IMG/VR virus record: IMGVR_UViG_3300012012_002052
Span: 14,211-36,314 of that record
Strand: one strand, 5' to 3'
DNA length: 22,104 nucleotides
Source of the DNA: a virus
A program made the position numbers and the translations under genes. Below are positions 10,130-17,900 of the stretch, piece by piece. Below the pieces are notes generated by a model. That model saw only the letters and a list, made by a program, of their open reading frames with translations. It ran no database searches and was not told the origin of the DNA. The number at the start of each line of letters is the position of its first letter. The stretch's first letter is position 1.

Positions 10130-10915
10130 ATGAAAAGATCAAACAACGAAAACATACGAAACAACAACTCACAGGACGTCTTTTTAAGAAATGCTACGCT
10201 ATCTCTATTAGATCTACTCAATAAGGAAATCATAATATATTTAAAAAGAGGAGATGAAGTTGAAGAACACGCTATTCCAATTTTTTACAACTTTGGAGGA
10301 GACGAAGGATTTATGAAAGACTTCTTCTTAGAGTTGCCGACTGACTGCTCTTATCCAAACTTTGCAGAGGGCAACTACGAACAGATGCCACGTGGAATAA
10401 TAACACTAGACTCTTTTCAAATAAAAACAGCTGATCTTACTAACAAGTTTGTTAGGGGTAGCTTCAATCAGGAAACTCGCAATGAAAACAATCAAAAAGA
10501 GACTAAAGCGTATTCAGCAAGGTTATTTGTTCTTCCAATGAGTTTAACCTACTCAATGAAGATAGAGAGCGATAATATCAATAAAACATTTAAGATAATT
10601 GAAAGGATCTTTGATTTTTACTATAAGAATCAGGTAAGATATTTTCAGTTTAGAGGGACCCGAATACCTATGCAGATAACCTTTCCAGAGACTGCACAGT
10701 TTCAAAAGAGTTACAGTTTTAGTTATAGTGATCAAAATACCGTAACTACTACGCTTTCACTAGCAGTTGAGACCTATTTTCCAAGCTTCGATGATCATTC
10801 TACCTTCTATAAAGGTAACAAAATAGACCAGTTTAACTTGCGACAGGGTCAAGCACAATCGGGTTCAACACTAGCTGATTCGTGGATAGACTCGGATTTT
10901 CCACCAAGCGAATAA
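10130..10915 (+). CDS. T4 gp15-like tail terminator / sheath-stabiliser candidate
   Basis: 261 residues. The order of elements parallels T4 gp15, as far as I recall that sequence: an early helix FLRNATLSLLDLLNKEIII (gp15: FRRYATLMGDLF...IQI), then IPIFYNFGGDEGFM, then PRGIITLDSFQIK, then a long strand and helix YSARLFVLPMSLTYSMK...FKIIERIFDFYY (gp15: yelsiftRyeDdmfqiveqilpyf), and a late strand ending VETYFPSF. The length is close to gp15 (about 270). Such proteins cap the contractile tail after tube and sheath polymerisation and join it to the head. The C-terminal ~25 residues are polar and probably disordered. The head/neck-like small genes that follow fit this position. Assignment is by fold-level similarity only; it could be another tail-completion protein. 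Confidence 0.5.
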   Translation: MKRSNNENIRNNNSQDVFLRNATLSLLDLLNKEIIIYLKRGDEVEEHAIPIFYNFGGDEGFMKDFFLELPTDCSYPNFAEGNYEQMPRGIITLDSFQIKTADLTNKFVRGSFNQETRNENNQKETKAYSARLFVLPMSLTYSMKIESDNINKTFKIIERIFDFYYKNQVRYFQFRGTRIPMQITFPETAQFQKSYSFSYSDQNTVTTTLSLAVETYFPSFDDHSTFYKGNKIDQFNLRQGQAQSGSTLADSWIDSDFPPSE

Positions 10916-10924
10916 ATAAAGTAT

Positions 10925-11500
10925 ATGGAGACAAGACTCAAGACCTTTAATCAATATCTAGTAGAGAATCAAATGTTTTCTGATGCCTTAAGATATCACA
11001 TGGTAAACGGTTTCTCAGTGTTAGAATCAATATATAGGCCAGGTAGTCAAGCCCATCTGGATCTTCTATGTGAGGCTAGGTGTGCGTTTAATCTAGGTAA
11101 AATAAAGTTTAATGGAATCGATCATACGCTTTTAGCTGAGACCGATATTGGCAATACTGGCACTTATCAAAATAAGACAGTTGTTTTAGACATGCCGCTT
11201 GAGGTTTTAGAATTGAATGAGGCAAAGTCTCCTAAACTAAACTATCCTATGCGAGGAGGAGCCAAAAAGTACCATGTGTATGTTAAGAATCCTCAAACTG
11301 GAAATATTAAAAAGATTTCTTTTGGAGATGTACACGGCGGATTAACTGCAAAGGTTAGTAATCCTAAAGCAAGAAAATCATTTGCAGCTCGACATAATTG
11401 TGCTGAAAAGAAGGACAGAACTAAAGCAGGCTACTGGGCTTGCCGAATTAATCGATATGCTCACTTATGGGGCGGTAAAACTTATCCTGGATTCTGGTAA
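10925..11500 (+). CDS. Candidate packaged virion protein with N-terminal capsid-targeting-like tag and conserved basic C-terminal domain
   Basis: 191 residues. Residues 8-14 read FNQYLVE, matching the T4 internal-protein tag (YQEFIAE) and ending in an L-x-E site of the kind cut by T4-type prohead protease. Residues 15-96 form a separate small domain (YHMVNGFSVLESIYRPGS, then LLAETDIG). A second L-x-E, LNE at 97-99, sits exactly at the junction to the C-terminal domain 100-191. That domain is strongly basic with motifs KLNYPMRGGAKKYHVYV, FGD, ARKSFAARHNC, KKD and KAGYWACR, which I recognise as a recurrent small domain of T4-like marine phages, without a known function. Cys159 and Cys173 with nearby His could bind a metal. 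It is first of five tightly spaced genes. Confidence 0.7.
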   Translation: METRLKTFNQYLVENQMFSDALRYHMVNGFSVLESIYRPGSQAHLDLLCEARCAFNLGKIKFNGIDHTLLAETDIGNTGTYQNKTVVLDMPLEVLELNEAKSPKLNYPMRGGAKKYHVYVKNPQTGNIKKISFGDVHGGLTAKVSNPKARKSFAARHNCAEKKDRTKAGYWACRINRYAHLWGGKTYPGFW

Positions 11501-11518
11501 TACTTAAAAAATAATAAT

Positions 11519-12136
11519 ATGAAACATATATTAACATATCATAAGCTATTTGAGAATGAGAATATGGAACAATATACTCCATCTACTAAAACTATCATCA
11601 CTGGCGGAGAAATTATACTCGCTAAAGATAAAAATGCTCCATTACTTATAGTGTATGGTGGCATACCCGTTAAAGGTGTAACTAGCGGTGTCTATATGTG
11701 GAATTATGTAGATAAATTAAAGGAAAAATACCACATATTTGTTGCATCAAGTCACAAAGTAAACGGACCTGATACTTATGAGACTGTGCTCACTTACCTA
11801 AAAAAATATGGAATAACACCTTCAAAAAAAGTGCTTTATCTTTTTTCAGGCGGGTCTTCTCCAGGAATGAAATTATTAGACACAAAGGCGTCTGATTTTT
11901 CAAAAGTATTATTAGTAGATATTTGGATGAAGGGTAAAACTATCTCTGATGACTACATTAAATTTACTAATAATAATAAATCAAAGGTTGAATACTATTA
12001 TACTAGTTTTGGTGCAAATAACGACTCAGCTCGTGATGCTATTGCTAAGAGCGCAAGCGTTGTAAACACAAAAAGTAATCATATGGACACTAACTTATTA
12101 GCAGTCGACTCACTAATTAAAATGTATAACATATGA
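11519..12136 (+). CDS. Alpha/beta-hydrolase-like protein with N-terminal capsid-targeting-like tag
   Basis: 205 residues. The N-terminus MKHILTYHKLFE|N resembles the tags of its neighbours, ending L10-F11-E12. The rest has alpha/beta-hydrolase topology: strand PLLIVYGG at 41-48 followed by an oxyanion-type loop, a helix, strand HIFVAS, then strand VLYLFSGGSSPG with a G-x-S-x-G nucleophile elbow (Ser114), strand KVLLVDIW, strand KVEYYYTSFG with Asp169 close by, and a late His188 before the last helix. This Ser-Asp-His order fits an esterase, lipase or peptidase of minimal size without a cap domain. No signal peptide is seen, so it would act in the cytoplasm or in the virion. Its stop overlaps the next ATG (ATGA). 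Substrate unknown. Confidence 0.65.
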   Translation: MKHILTYHKLFENENMEQYTPSTKTIITGGEIILAKDKNAPLLIVYGGIPVKGVTSGVYMWNYVDKLKEKYHIFVASSHKVNGPDTYETVLTYLKKYGITPSKKVLYLFSGGSSPGMKLLDTKASDFSKVLLVDIWMKGKTISDDYIKFTNNNKSKVEYYYTSFGANNDSARDAIAKSASVVNTKSNHMDTNLLAVDSLIKMYNI

Positions 12137-12399
12137 ATGATTTACCTTTTACTGAGATCCAATTATCAAACGACACATATATTCGTGAGTTTGTACAGTC
12201 TTCTGAAGCTGATGAGTTTAGGTGGCATCGAGACTATGAAGATCGCTTAATCGTTTCAATAAATAAAACTGATTGGTTAATTCAACTTGAAAATAAGCTA
12301 CCGCAAGAATTAAATTCAAAGGTATTAATAGAAAAAGGAGAATGGCACAGGTTGATAAAAGGAACCGGTAAATTAAAATTAAAAATAGTTAAGTACTAA
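12133..12399 (+). CDS. Small conserved phage protein, cupin-like candidate
   Basis: 88 residues with the motifs EFRWHRDYEDR (residues 28-38), TDWLIQLENKLPQEL and KGEWHRLIKGTGKLKLKI (68-85). The spacing of W-H-R near residue 32 and again at 72, with alternating strands between and a Pro-containing turn, suggests a small beta-barrel of cupin type where His32 and His72 could bind a metal or ligand. I have seen this type of sequence in T4-like phages only as uncharacterised protein. It overlaps the upstream stop by four bases and the next start by one base, so it is translationally coupled. Unlike its neighbours it lacks the N-terminal aromatic/L-x-E tag. Confidence 0.65.
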   Translation: MNDLPFTEIQLSNDTYIREFVQSSEADEFRWHRDYEDRLIVSINKTDWLIQLENKLPQELNSKVLIEKGEWHRLIKGTGKLKLKIVKY

Positions 12400-12704
12400 T
12401 GAAGAATTTATTAAATTACAGGCAATACTTAATACACGAAGGAGAAGTTAATGAAAAAAGAAAAACTAAAAATTCTCCAGACTGGCAAGACTCAGATGCA
12501 CCAGATGCTAATGGAAAATTTAAAGAACTTGGAATAAAAGCACTTGCCGCTTGGCTGATCCGAACTAGAGGCGGAGACATGCGTAAGATTACTGGAAGCC
12601 TAAACCAGCAAATAGTATTTAACCGAAACGATAACCCGACATACGCTAAGAAGATGGAAAGCGTTAGAGCCGAAGTAAAAAGACAACTTGGTAAAAAAAA
12701 ATAA
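12399..12704 (+). CDS. Small basic phage protein with N-terminal capsid-targeting-like tag
   Basis: 101 residues. It begins MKNLLNYRQYLIHE|G, with the tag pattern aromatic-x-x-Y-L and an I-x-E at 12-14; a second candidate cleavage site VNE lies at 17-19. The core (residues 28-95) contains PDWQDSDAPDANGKF, KALAAWLIRTRGGDMRKI, GSLNQQIVFNR and YAKKMESVRAEVKRQLG, a helical, basic domain that recurs in T4-like phages as an uncharacterised protein. The high Lys/Arg content would suit DNA contact inside a capsid, which is only an inference. Start and stop are shared or overlapped with neighbours (TAATG with the upstream gene), supporting a single transcript. Confidence 0.65.
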   Translation: MKNLLNYRQYLIHEGEVNEKRKTKNSPDWQDSDAPDANGKFKELGIKALAAWLIRTRGGDMRKITGSLNQQIVFNRNDNPTYAKKMESVRAEVKRQLGKKK

Positions 12705-12714
12705 AAAAACAATG

Positions 12715-13173
12715 ATGCTTAGCTTTAATCAATACTGCTTGCTTGAGAGCAAGAAACAAAAGGCTAATCCCAAAAACTATAAAGCTCCTGAAGGAAGTGC
12801 TCGTGATAAGAAACTAGATAAGGCAAAAGAACTACTTAAAGCCGGCAATAAAGGCGAGGCATATCGACTTAGAGATGAGATGGAGAAGGCTGAACGTGAA
12901 AAAGCTGACTTTAAAAATACTCCACGTAAGGACTCTAAAGTCAATGAAGCTAAATCTCGCACGTTAAGTAAAGAGACGCTAGCTAAGATTAGAAAGGTTG
13001 CAACTAAGAAAGGATACTCGTTTGCCGACCTAAAGCGTGAATATATCAAAGGCTTAGGTGCATTCTATTCTTCAGGTTCCAGACCAGGAATGACTTCTCA
13101 TCAGTGGGCAATGGCTAGAGTAAACTCAGCAGGTCCAAGTAAATCTTGGGCAAATGTCAAAAAAGTAAAATAA
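12715..13173 (+). CDS. Basic phage protein with N-terminal tag and conserved RPGMTSHQWAMARVNS domain
   Basis: 152 residues from ATG 12715 (ATG 12712 is equally possible; the in-frame TTG at 12688 would add a poly-Lys leader overlapping the previous gene and is less likely). The start region MLSFNQYCLLE|S repeats the neighbour tag pattern and ends L-L-E at 9-11. Residues 20-75 are a charged, probably helical or disordered spacer (DKKLDKAKELLKAGNKGEAY). VNE at 76-78 precedes the conserved C-terminal domain, whose end GLGAFYSSGSRPG followed by MTSHQWAMARVNSAG is a recurrent phage motif of unknown function. Strongly basic overall. By position and tag it may be a protease-processed virion or capsid-internal protein. 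Confidence 0.65.
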   Translation: MLSFNQYCLLESKKQKANPKNYKAPEGSARDKKLDKAKELLKAGNKGEAYRLRDEMEKAEREKADFKNTPRKDSKVNEAKSRTLSKETLAKIRKVATKKGYSFADLKREYIKGLGAFYSSGSRPGMTSHQWAMARVNSAGPSKSWANVKKVK

Positions 13174-13176
13174 AAT

Positions 13177-13725
13177 ATGCTACTTAACGTAAGACAAAAT
13201 GGATTTCTATTTTCGTTTCCGCCAGATTTTTTTGCACCTGAAATAAAAGAAAAATATAAACCTTATTTTCAAAGTCTAATCTTACCTTACGATACTATTG
13301 AAGACTTTATGTCCTCGACCATACAATCAATCAATTGGCCAGGCTGGACTATGCAAACTGTTGCTCAAACTCGCCTATTAGGTAAACAGCAAGAATACAA
13401 AAGCTCAAAACAGGTAATAGACCAGTTCGTTAGAGAATTTACTATAACCTTTAAGATGACAGACGCTTATCTAAACTATTTTATCTTTTTAGAAAACGGT
13501 TTAAAATACCTTGATTTTCAGAATAAAACTAGAACGTTTTCACCGATGAGACTTTCTTTACTAGATAATGAAGGATATCTAGTATCTTCGATAATCTACA
13601 AGGAACCTATACTACTCTCACAAGACGGTTTTAATCTTTCATACAGCTCGTCTACTCCTGATTTCAAGACCTTTACTGCAAAGTTTTCATACTTTACTTT
13701 TGATATTGAATTAGATTTTAATTAG
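13177..13725 (+). CDS. Tail-tube-fold structural protein (gp19/gp54-like candidate)
   Basis: 182 residues, the last plus-strand gene of the structural block, starting three bases after the upstream stop. The core reads as a beta-barrel: IQSINWPGWTMQTVAQ, then VREFTITFKMTDAYLNYFIF, then FSPMRLSLLDNEGYLVSSII and KTFTAKFSYFTFDIELDF. The sequence F-T-I-T-F-K-x-T-D-A-Y-L-N-Y-F followed by a strand pair D-N-E-G matches the organisation of myovirus tube-like proteins (T4 gp19 and the related domains of gp48 and gp54). The unusually short N-terminal piece before the barrel argues against gp54 itself. It could be the tube protein or a tube-initiator/baseplate protein; I cannot separate these by eye. 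Confidence 0.5.
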   Translation: MLLNVRQNGFLFSFPPDFFAPEIKEKYKPYFQSLILPYDTIEDFMSSTIQSINWPGWTMQTVAQTRLLGKQQEYKSSKQVIDQFVREFTITFKMTDAYLNYFIFLENGLKYLDFQNKTRTFSPMRLSLLDNEGYLVSSIIYKEPILLSQDGFNLSYSSSTPDFKTFTAKFSYFTFDIELDFN

Positions 13726-13767
13726 TAGATATATTAATACAAATCAAATACTTCTATGTAAACTATA
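13726..13767. other. Convergent junction between structural and fibre-glycosylation blocks
   Basis: Forty-two AT-rich bases lie between two converging transcripts. I searched for a GC-rich stem with a T-tract on either strand and see none, so no intrinsic terminator is called. Confidence 0.4.
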
Positions 13768-14340
13768 TTAAATACGGATAACAAAGCTAGAATCAGGGAA
13801 TGTGACTATTTTATAGTCGTTTACAAAAATATCATTCACAGCTTCATATACTCCGATATTTTGATCATATCTATAATCATGTCCAGCAATATAACCGCCA
13901 TCTTTAATTTTAGGCAACCACGCTAATATATCATTTTTTACATTTTCGTAATCGTGAGCAGCATCAATATAAACAAAATCTAAGGACCTGTCTTTAAACC
14001 TTTGTGCTGACTTAGTACTAGACCCCTTTATTTTTTTTATATTACTATACTGTGTTAATAACTTATCAAATGTGAATTCTGCAAATTCCATTCTTTGTTT
14101 ATCTTCTATTTCCCAATAGGAATCCCAAAGATCTACACAGTGTATCTCCTTGCAATGCAAAGAAAATAATTCAGAACTAATTCCTGAGAATGATCCTATC
14201 TCTGCCATAACCGTATTCTCGCTTATGTATTCGTCAATTAACATCTTTAACCCCTTTAGTTGATTAACTCTATGATTGTAATCAGCATAAAACATTCTTG
14301 GTGTTAGTAATAACTCTTCAATTCTTTTGTTTTTTTCCAT
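13768..14340 (-). CDS. Class I SAM-dependent methyltransferase
   Basis: 190 residues. Motif I is MAEIGSFSGISS (residues 45-56; glycine loop G49/G53), the acidic end of strand 2 is D70 in HCVDLW, and strand 4 with the following helix is DFVYIDAAHDYENVKNDI (121-138), then GGYIAGHDY (148-156). This pattern is that of the Methyltransf_24/TylF-like group, which often methylates sugar hydroxyls in antibiotic or surface-glycan pathways. It is the last gene of the minus-strand operon, 27 bases after the acyltransferase stop. A methyltransferase of the same broad type forms the C-terminus of the large enzyme nearby, though the two are clearly divergent. Likely role: O-methylation of the glycan made by this cluster (inference). 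The ATG lies between two copies of a 14-base A-rich repeat. Confidence 0.8.
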   Translation of the reverse strand: MEKNKRIEELLLTPRMFYADYNHRVNQLKGLKMLIDEYISENTVMAEIGSFSGISSELFSLHCKEIHCVDLWDSYWEIEDKQRMEFAEFTFDKLLTQYSNIKKIKGSSTKSAQRFKDRSLDFVYIDAAHDYENVKNDILAWLPKIKDGGYIAGHDYRYDQNIGVYEAVNDIFVNDYKIVTFPDSSFVIRI

Positions 14341-14354
14341 TTCTTTTGTTTTTT
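14322..14354 (-). repeat. 14-bp direct repeat flanking the methyltransferase start codon
   Basis: The plus-strand sequence TTCTTTTGTTTTTT occurs at 14322-14335 and 14341-14354. On the coding (minus) strand this gives AAAAAACAAAAGAA on both sides of the ATG, so the leader and codons 2-6 (Glu-Lys-Asn-Lys-Arg) look alike. It may be a small tandem duplication of an A-rich translation-initiation region. Confidence 0.5.
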
Positions 14355-14356
14355 AA

Positions 14357-14368
14357 TTATATTATACT
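14357..14368 (-). promoter_or_regulatory. AGTATAATATAA element upstream of methyltransferase gene
   Basis: The minus-strand sequence AGTATAATATAA lies about 17 bases before the ATG. The same 12-mer is found before the large glycosyltransferase gene, and TATAATATAA before the gene starting at 20418. It includes a perfect sigma70 -10 hexamer, but I see no matching -35. It may be a promoter or simply AT-rich leader. Confidence 0.35.
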
Positions 14369-14919
14369 TATATAGATCTAAAGTAATTTATGAATTTAGT
14401 TATATCGTCTGACCACATCAACATAGCATTATCACGTATCTTCAGTTCATCCCAATCCCACCAAGCAATACTTTGTAGACTTTCTATCTGATCACCAGTA
14501 AATCGTTGCTTAACGTGTTTAGCGGGGTTTCCAGCGACTATTGAAAATGGCAACACATCTTTCGTCACTACTGAACCTGCCGCAACGATAGATCCGTTAC
14601 ATATTCTAACACCAGACATTATAGTTGAATTAGCACCAATCCAAACATCATTCTCAACTATGATATCCCCTTTACATGTAGGGTGACCCATTGCTATATG
14701 CATATCAGCAATCTCACCAGTAACCGGCCCTAAGAGCTGAGAAGAAGTTGTTATCCAATCTGGTCGATGGTTAGCGTGTAGGAAGAAATTACAATCTCTA
14801 CCTATTGAATTATATTTACCTAGTTTTATACGATACTCGTCACTCCAAGAAATTATATTAACATGTCTATCAAAATAGGTGCCGCGATCGGCTTGCCATA
14901 AATGTATGTTTTCAATCAT
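14368..14919 (-). CDS. Hexapeptide-repeat (left-handed beta-helix) O-acyltransferase
   Basis: 183 residues. Hexapeptide repeats run through residues 30-45 and 85-130: IIVENDVWIGANSTIMSGVR, then ICNGSIVAAGSVVTKDVLPF, closing with the classic SIVAGNPAKHVKQRF. His79 in MGHPTCKGD sits where xenobiotic/CatB-like acetyltransferases have their catalytic histidine, in the loop before the last coils. Enzymes of this group are trimers that move an acetyl group from acetyl-CoA to a hydroxyl or amine, often on surface sugars. The start overlaps the end of the large glycosyltransferase gene by eight bases, a strong sign of joint translation. Likely role here: acetylation of the glycan added to the phage fibre (inference). 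Family assignment is secure; substrate is not. Confidence 0.85.
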   Translation of the reverse strand: MIENIHLWQADRGTYFDRHVNIISWSDEYRIKLGKYNSIGRDCNFFLHANHRPDWITTSSQLLGPVTGEIADMHIAMGHPTCKGDIIVENDVWIGANSTIMSGVRICNGSIVAAGSVVTKDVLPFSIVAGNPAKHVKQRFTGDQIESLQSIAWWDWDELKIRDNAMLMWSDDITKFINYFRSI

Positions 14920-17900
14920 TGCTTTTATCTACTTGTATAAATCCTATACCTCCAAAATTAGATATAGGTTCGATAAAATCTAGTTTATTTCCTTTAAGTT
15001 CCGACCAAAGTCTATCTACTCCACAATTAGCGAGCTTATGATATTCAGTATCTTTCGTATCATGAAATCCAATCCACCCTTCAGGTTTAACAAATTCTTT
15101 GTACATTTCGTAATCTTGTTTAACTCCTTCATATGTATGATCGCCGTCTATAAATAGAAAATCTAATAGAGTTCCATTAAGCGTTTCCCTAACTTTGTCT
15201 TTCATTAACTCATCATGTGAACTTCCATGAAACATAGTTACGTCAGAACCTAAAGATCTAAGGTAGTTATCTCTTTCATTAACATCATATGTGTTTACTC
15301 CATATGCACCGTGTGGTAAATCAACCGAAATTCTTTTACCTTCATTAGCTAGTTTACTCCATATAGCAAAAGTTCCTCCTTGATCAGTTCCAATTTCCAT
15401 AAAATTATTAACGTTTAGAGTCTTAAAGAATTCAGCTGCTTCGAAAATTTCTTTATGGTTTTGAACCATACCTAGATCGTAAGATTCTTGAACGATAACA
15501 TCTACTGATTTTTTAGCTATTCTCCCGTTTGAATAAAATTCATCAATTGCATCTATAACTTCTTTACCAGTTATGGAACGAGAACATTCAAATTGTCTAA
15601 TGGTTCCTTTATGATCAGGACACCAATTCCAATCTCCAGCATCTAATCGATGTCTATTGAAACAGCCATTACAAACTCCACCTTTGAAGATACGAATAAC
15701 ATTTTCATCAATTGCTTCTGTCATTGGTGTACTGAATCCAGAAATAATAACAGTAGGAATATCTAGTGCCCATGATAACCAACTTAATCCACTACCGATA
15801 CCAATAAACATTTCTGAATGTTGTAGGTAATCGATTGTACTATTAAGGGTTCTTTCACCGCTGATTTTAATAACACCCATCGGATACTGATTACCCATAT
15901 AACCGTCTTCCTCTAAACTTAACATTACAACTTCATATCCTTTACCTAAGAAATAATCTGTAACTTCTTGCCAGCCAGTTGGATTATTCCAGTATTTTGC
16001 TTGTGCAGTAGAATGTATCGCAATACAAACATAAGGACCGCTAATCGGTGAAATAGAAACAGGTTTAACGATCCTAGGACGTAGTGGTGTGTGTACTAGA
16101 CCTAAAATATCTGTCGTAGTTGCCTGCATAGGAATCTCTTTAAAATCCCTAGGATTACACCAAAGATTAACACCAGAATCCTCATAAAACCAGCCGATAC
16201 TATATGTTGCATATACTTCGCTTATCGATTTTCCAGGTTCTATAAAATTTAGATTAGGATAGTTGTTCTTAAAAAGTTCGTTTTTAAAAGTGCTAACATA
16301 CAGTTCACAGTTATGTATTTTTTGAAATTCTTCTATGTGTGCAAACCACGCTATTGAATCACCCAATGAACTTGAGTCTATTGAAATCTTAACCTTCTTA
16401 CCGCTAAGATCTAATTTATAGTCTTCGCTTTCTCCAGTTAAGTTATCAGTTATTCTAATCAGCCAATCAACATAGTATTTTACCGAGCATCTAGTCCAGT
16501 AATTCATTCCTACTTCAGTTGAATATATGACTTTACTGTTTTGACCGTCTATAAAGTCAACCTTAAATGATCCGACTCCTGAGCCTAAAATTTCAACTTT
16601 AGGCCCATCATTAAAATCTATATTTATTTTTTTCTTACCTGGTTCAAAACCAAATGGCTCCATCCAAGCTCTACTAGTCATCTCACTGTTTGCTACCTTT
16701 GTTGTAGTGTCGTAGTTTCTACTTTCGTTATAGTCAGGCAGATTTACTGAGAACCCTTCGTCTAACATAGTTTCAGGTATACTTAAGAGAATCATTGGTT
16801 TCTGTCTAGGATCAGCAATAAATTCCGACCTTTGTCCTGCATATTCAACGGTAAATCTAAGCGGTTCTTCATGAGAACCGACAGCACATAAAATATATTC
16901 GCCTGTTGTATTTTCTTTTGTAAGATAGAGATAGCTCGGATGATTAGACCTATTTTTTATCAAAGGATACGCAGATAATACATAAGAATTTAAGCAATTC
17001 TTATCTGCTATTTCTTTTATGTTATTTGAACAGATAGTCATTTCACTATCTGTAAATGCCTTATGTAAAAAATCTTCTAGGATAACTATTCCAGGGAATG
17101 AAAAATAATCCTGCTTTGAATTGAATTTATCTAGACTTTTAAGAACAGGCTCTGTTTTACCTGAGAAGAATCCAGAATTAATAGAATTCTCTCCAGGATT
17201 CCACACGTATGCAAATATATCAAATTCATCTAATTTACTAGAATGGTTCACTAACACAGATAGATCCTTTATAATATAATCATAATTAACAAAATGAACC
17301 TTTTCATATCGATTAACGCTAGCTATAGAAAGACCGTTCTTTATAAGTTTAAGAGCAGCATATCCATGATTAAAATCAAACGAGTAAGATAGAGCAAATT
17401 CGTTATATCTAATATAGTGAACAGGTACAGTATTTGATAAAGATGCAAATTCATCAGAAAAAACAACAGGATTCTCTTTATCAAAAACAACATAATCAGC
17501 TATTTCATGAATCCTTTTAGAAACTGGAATATGAGAAGAAACTATAACAGGATAGCCTTGTCTTTTCAGTGATAATGTAGATAGCTTAAGAAGCTCCTCT
17601 TTCTCACCAGTGTCTGCATGTGACATAACAACTACTGCATCCTTACTAGTCGGATGAGTTATCCCATATTCGCTCACGTTAAGTAACTCTCCATAAGCTC
17701 TATCGGCAACATTTTCCCATGAGAAACGTGTTCGGATTTCTTCTTTGTCTGATTGGGCAATCCATTGGTATGTTTCATATTTTTCAAAAACATCTCTCAT
17801 TTTTCTTCCAAGATCTTCGAAGTTAGGTTCCGAATAAAGTCCTGGAGTATGTCCAGCAAATCCTAAATCAGCACCAATAGAAGCAGGAAGTTCTTTTTCG

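Noticed and set aside
9940-10233. Minus-strand ORF spanning the 10120/10130 gene junction
   Set aside because: It covers the ends of two well-supported plus-strand genes and shows no domain.
12688-12714. TTG start for the 12715 gene
   Set aside because: It would overlap the previous gene and add a poly-Lys leader; ATG 12715 or 12712 restores the tag at the N-terminus as in the neighbours.
12416-13049. Minus-strand ORFs opposite the tagged small genes
   Set aside because: The plus-strand genes show conserved motifs and coupled starts; the reverse frames are Ser/Leu-rich shadows.
13726-13767. Possible bidirectional terminator at the convergent junction
   Set aside because: No stem of useful length or GC content could be found.
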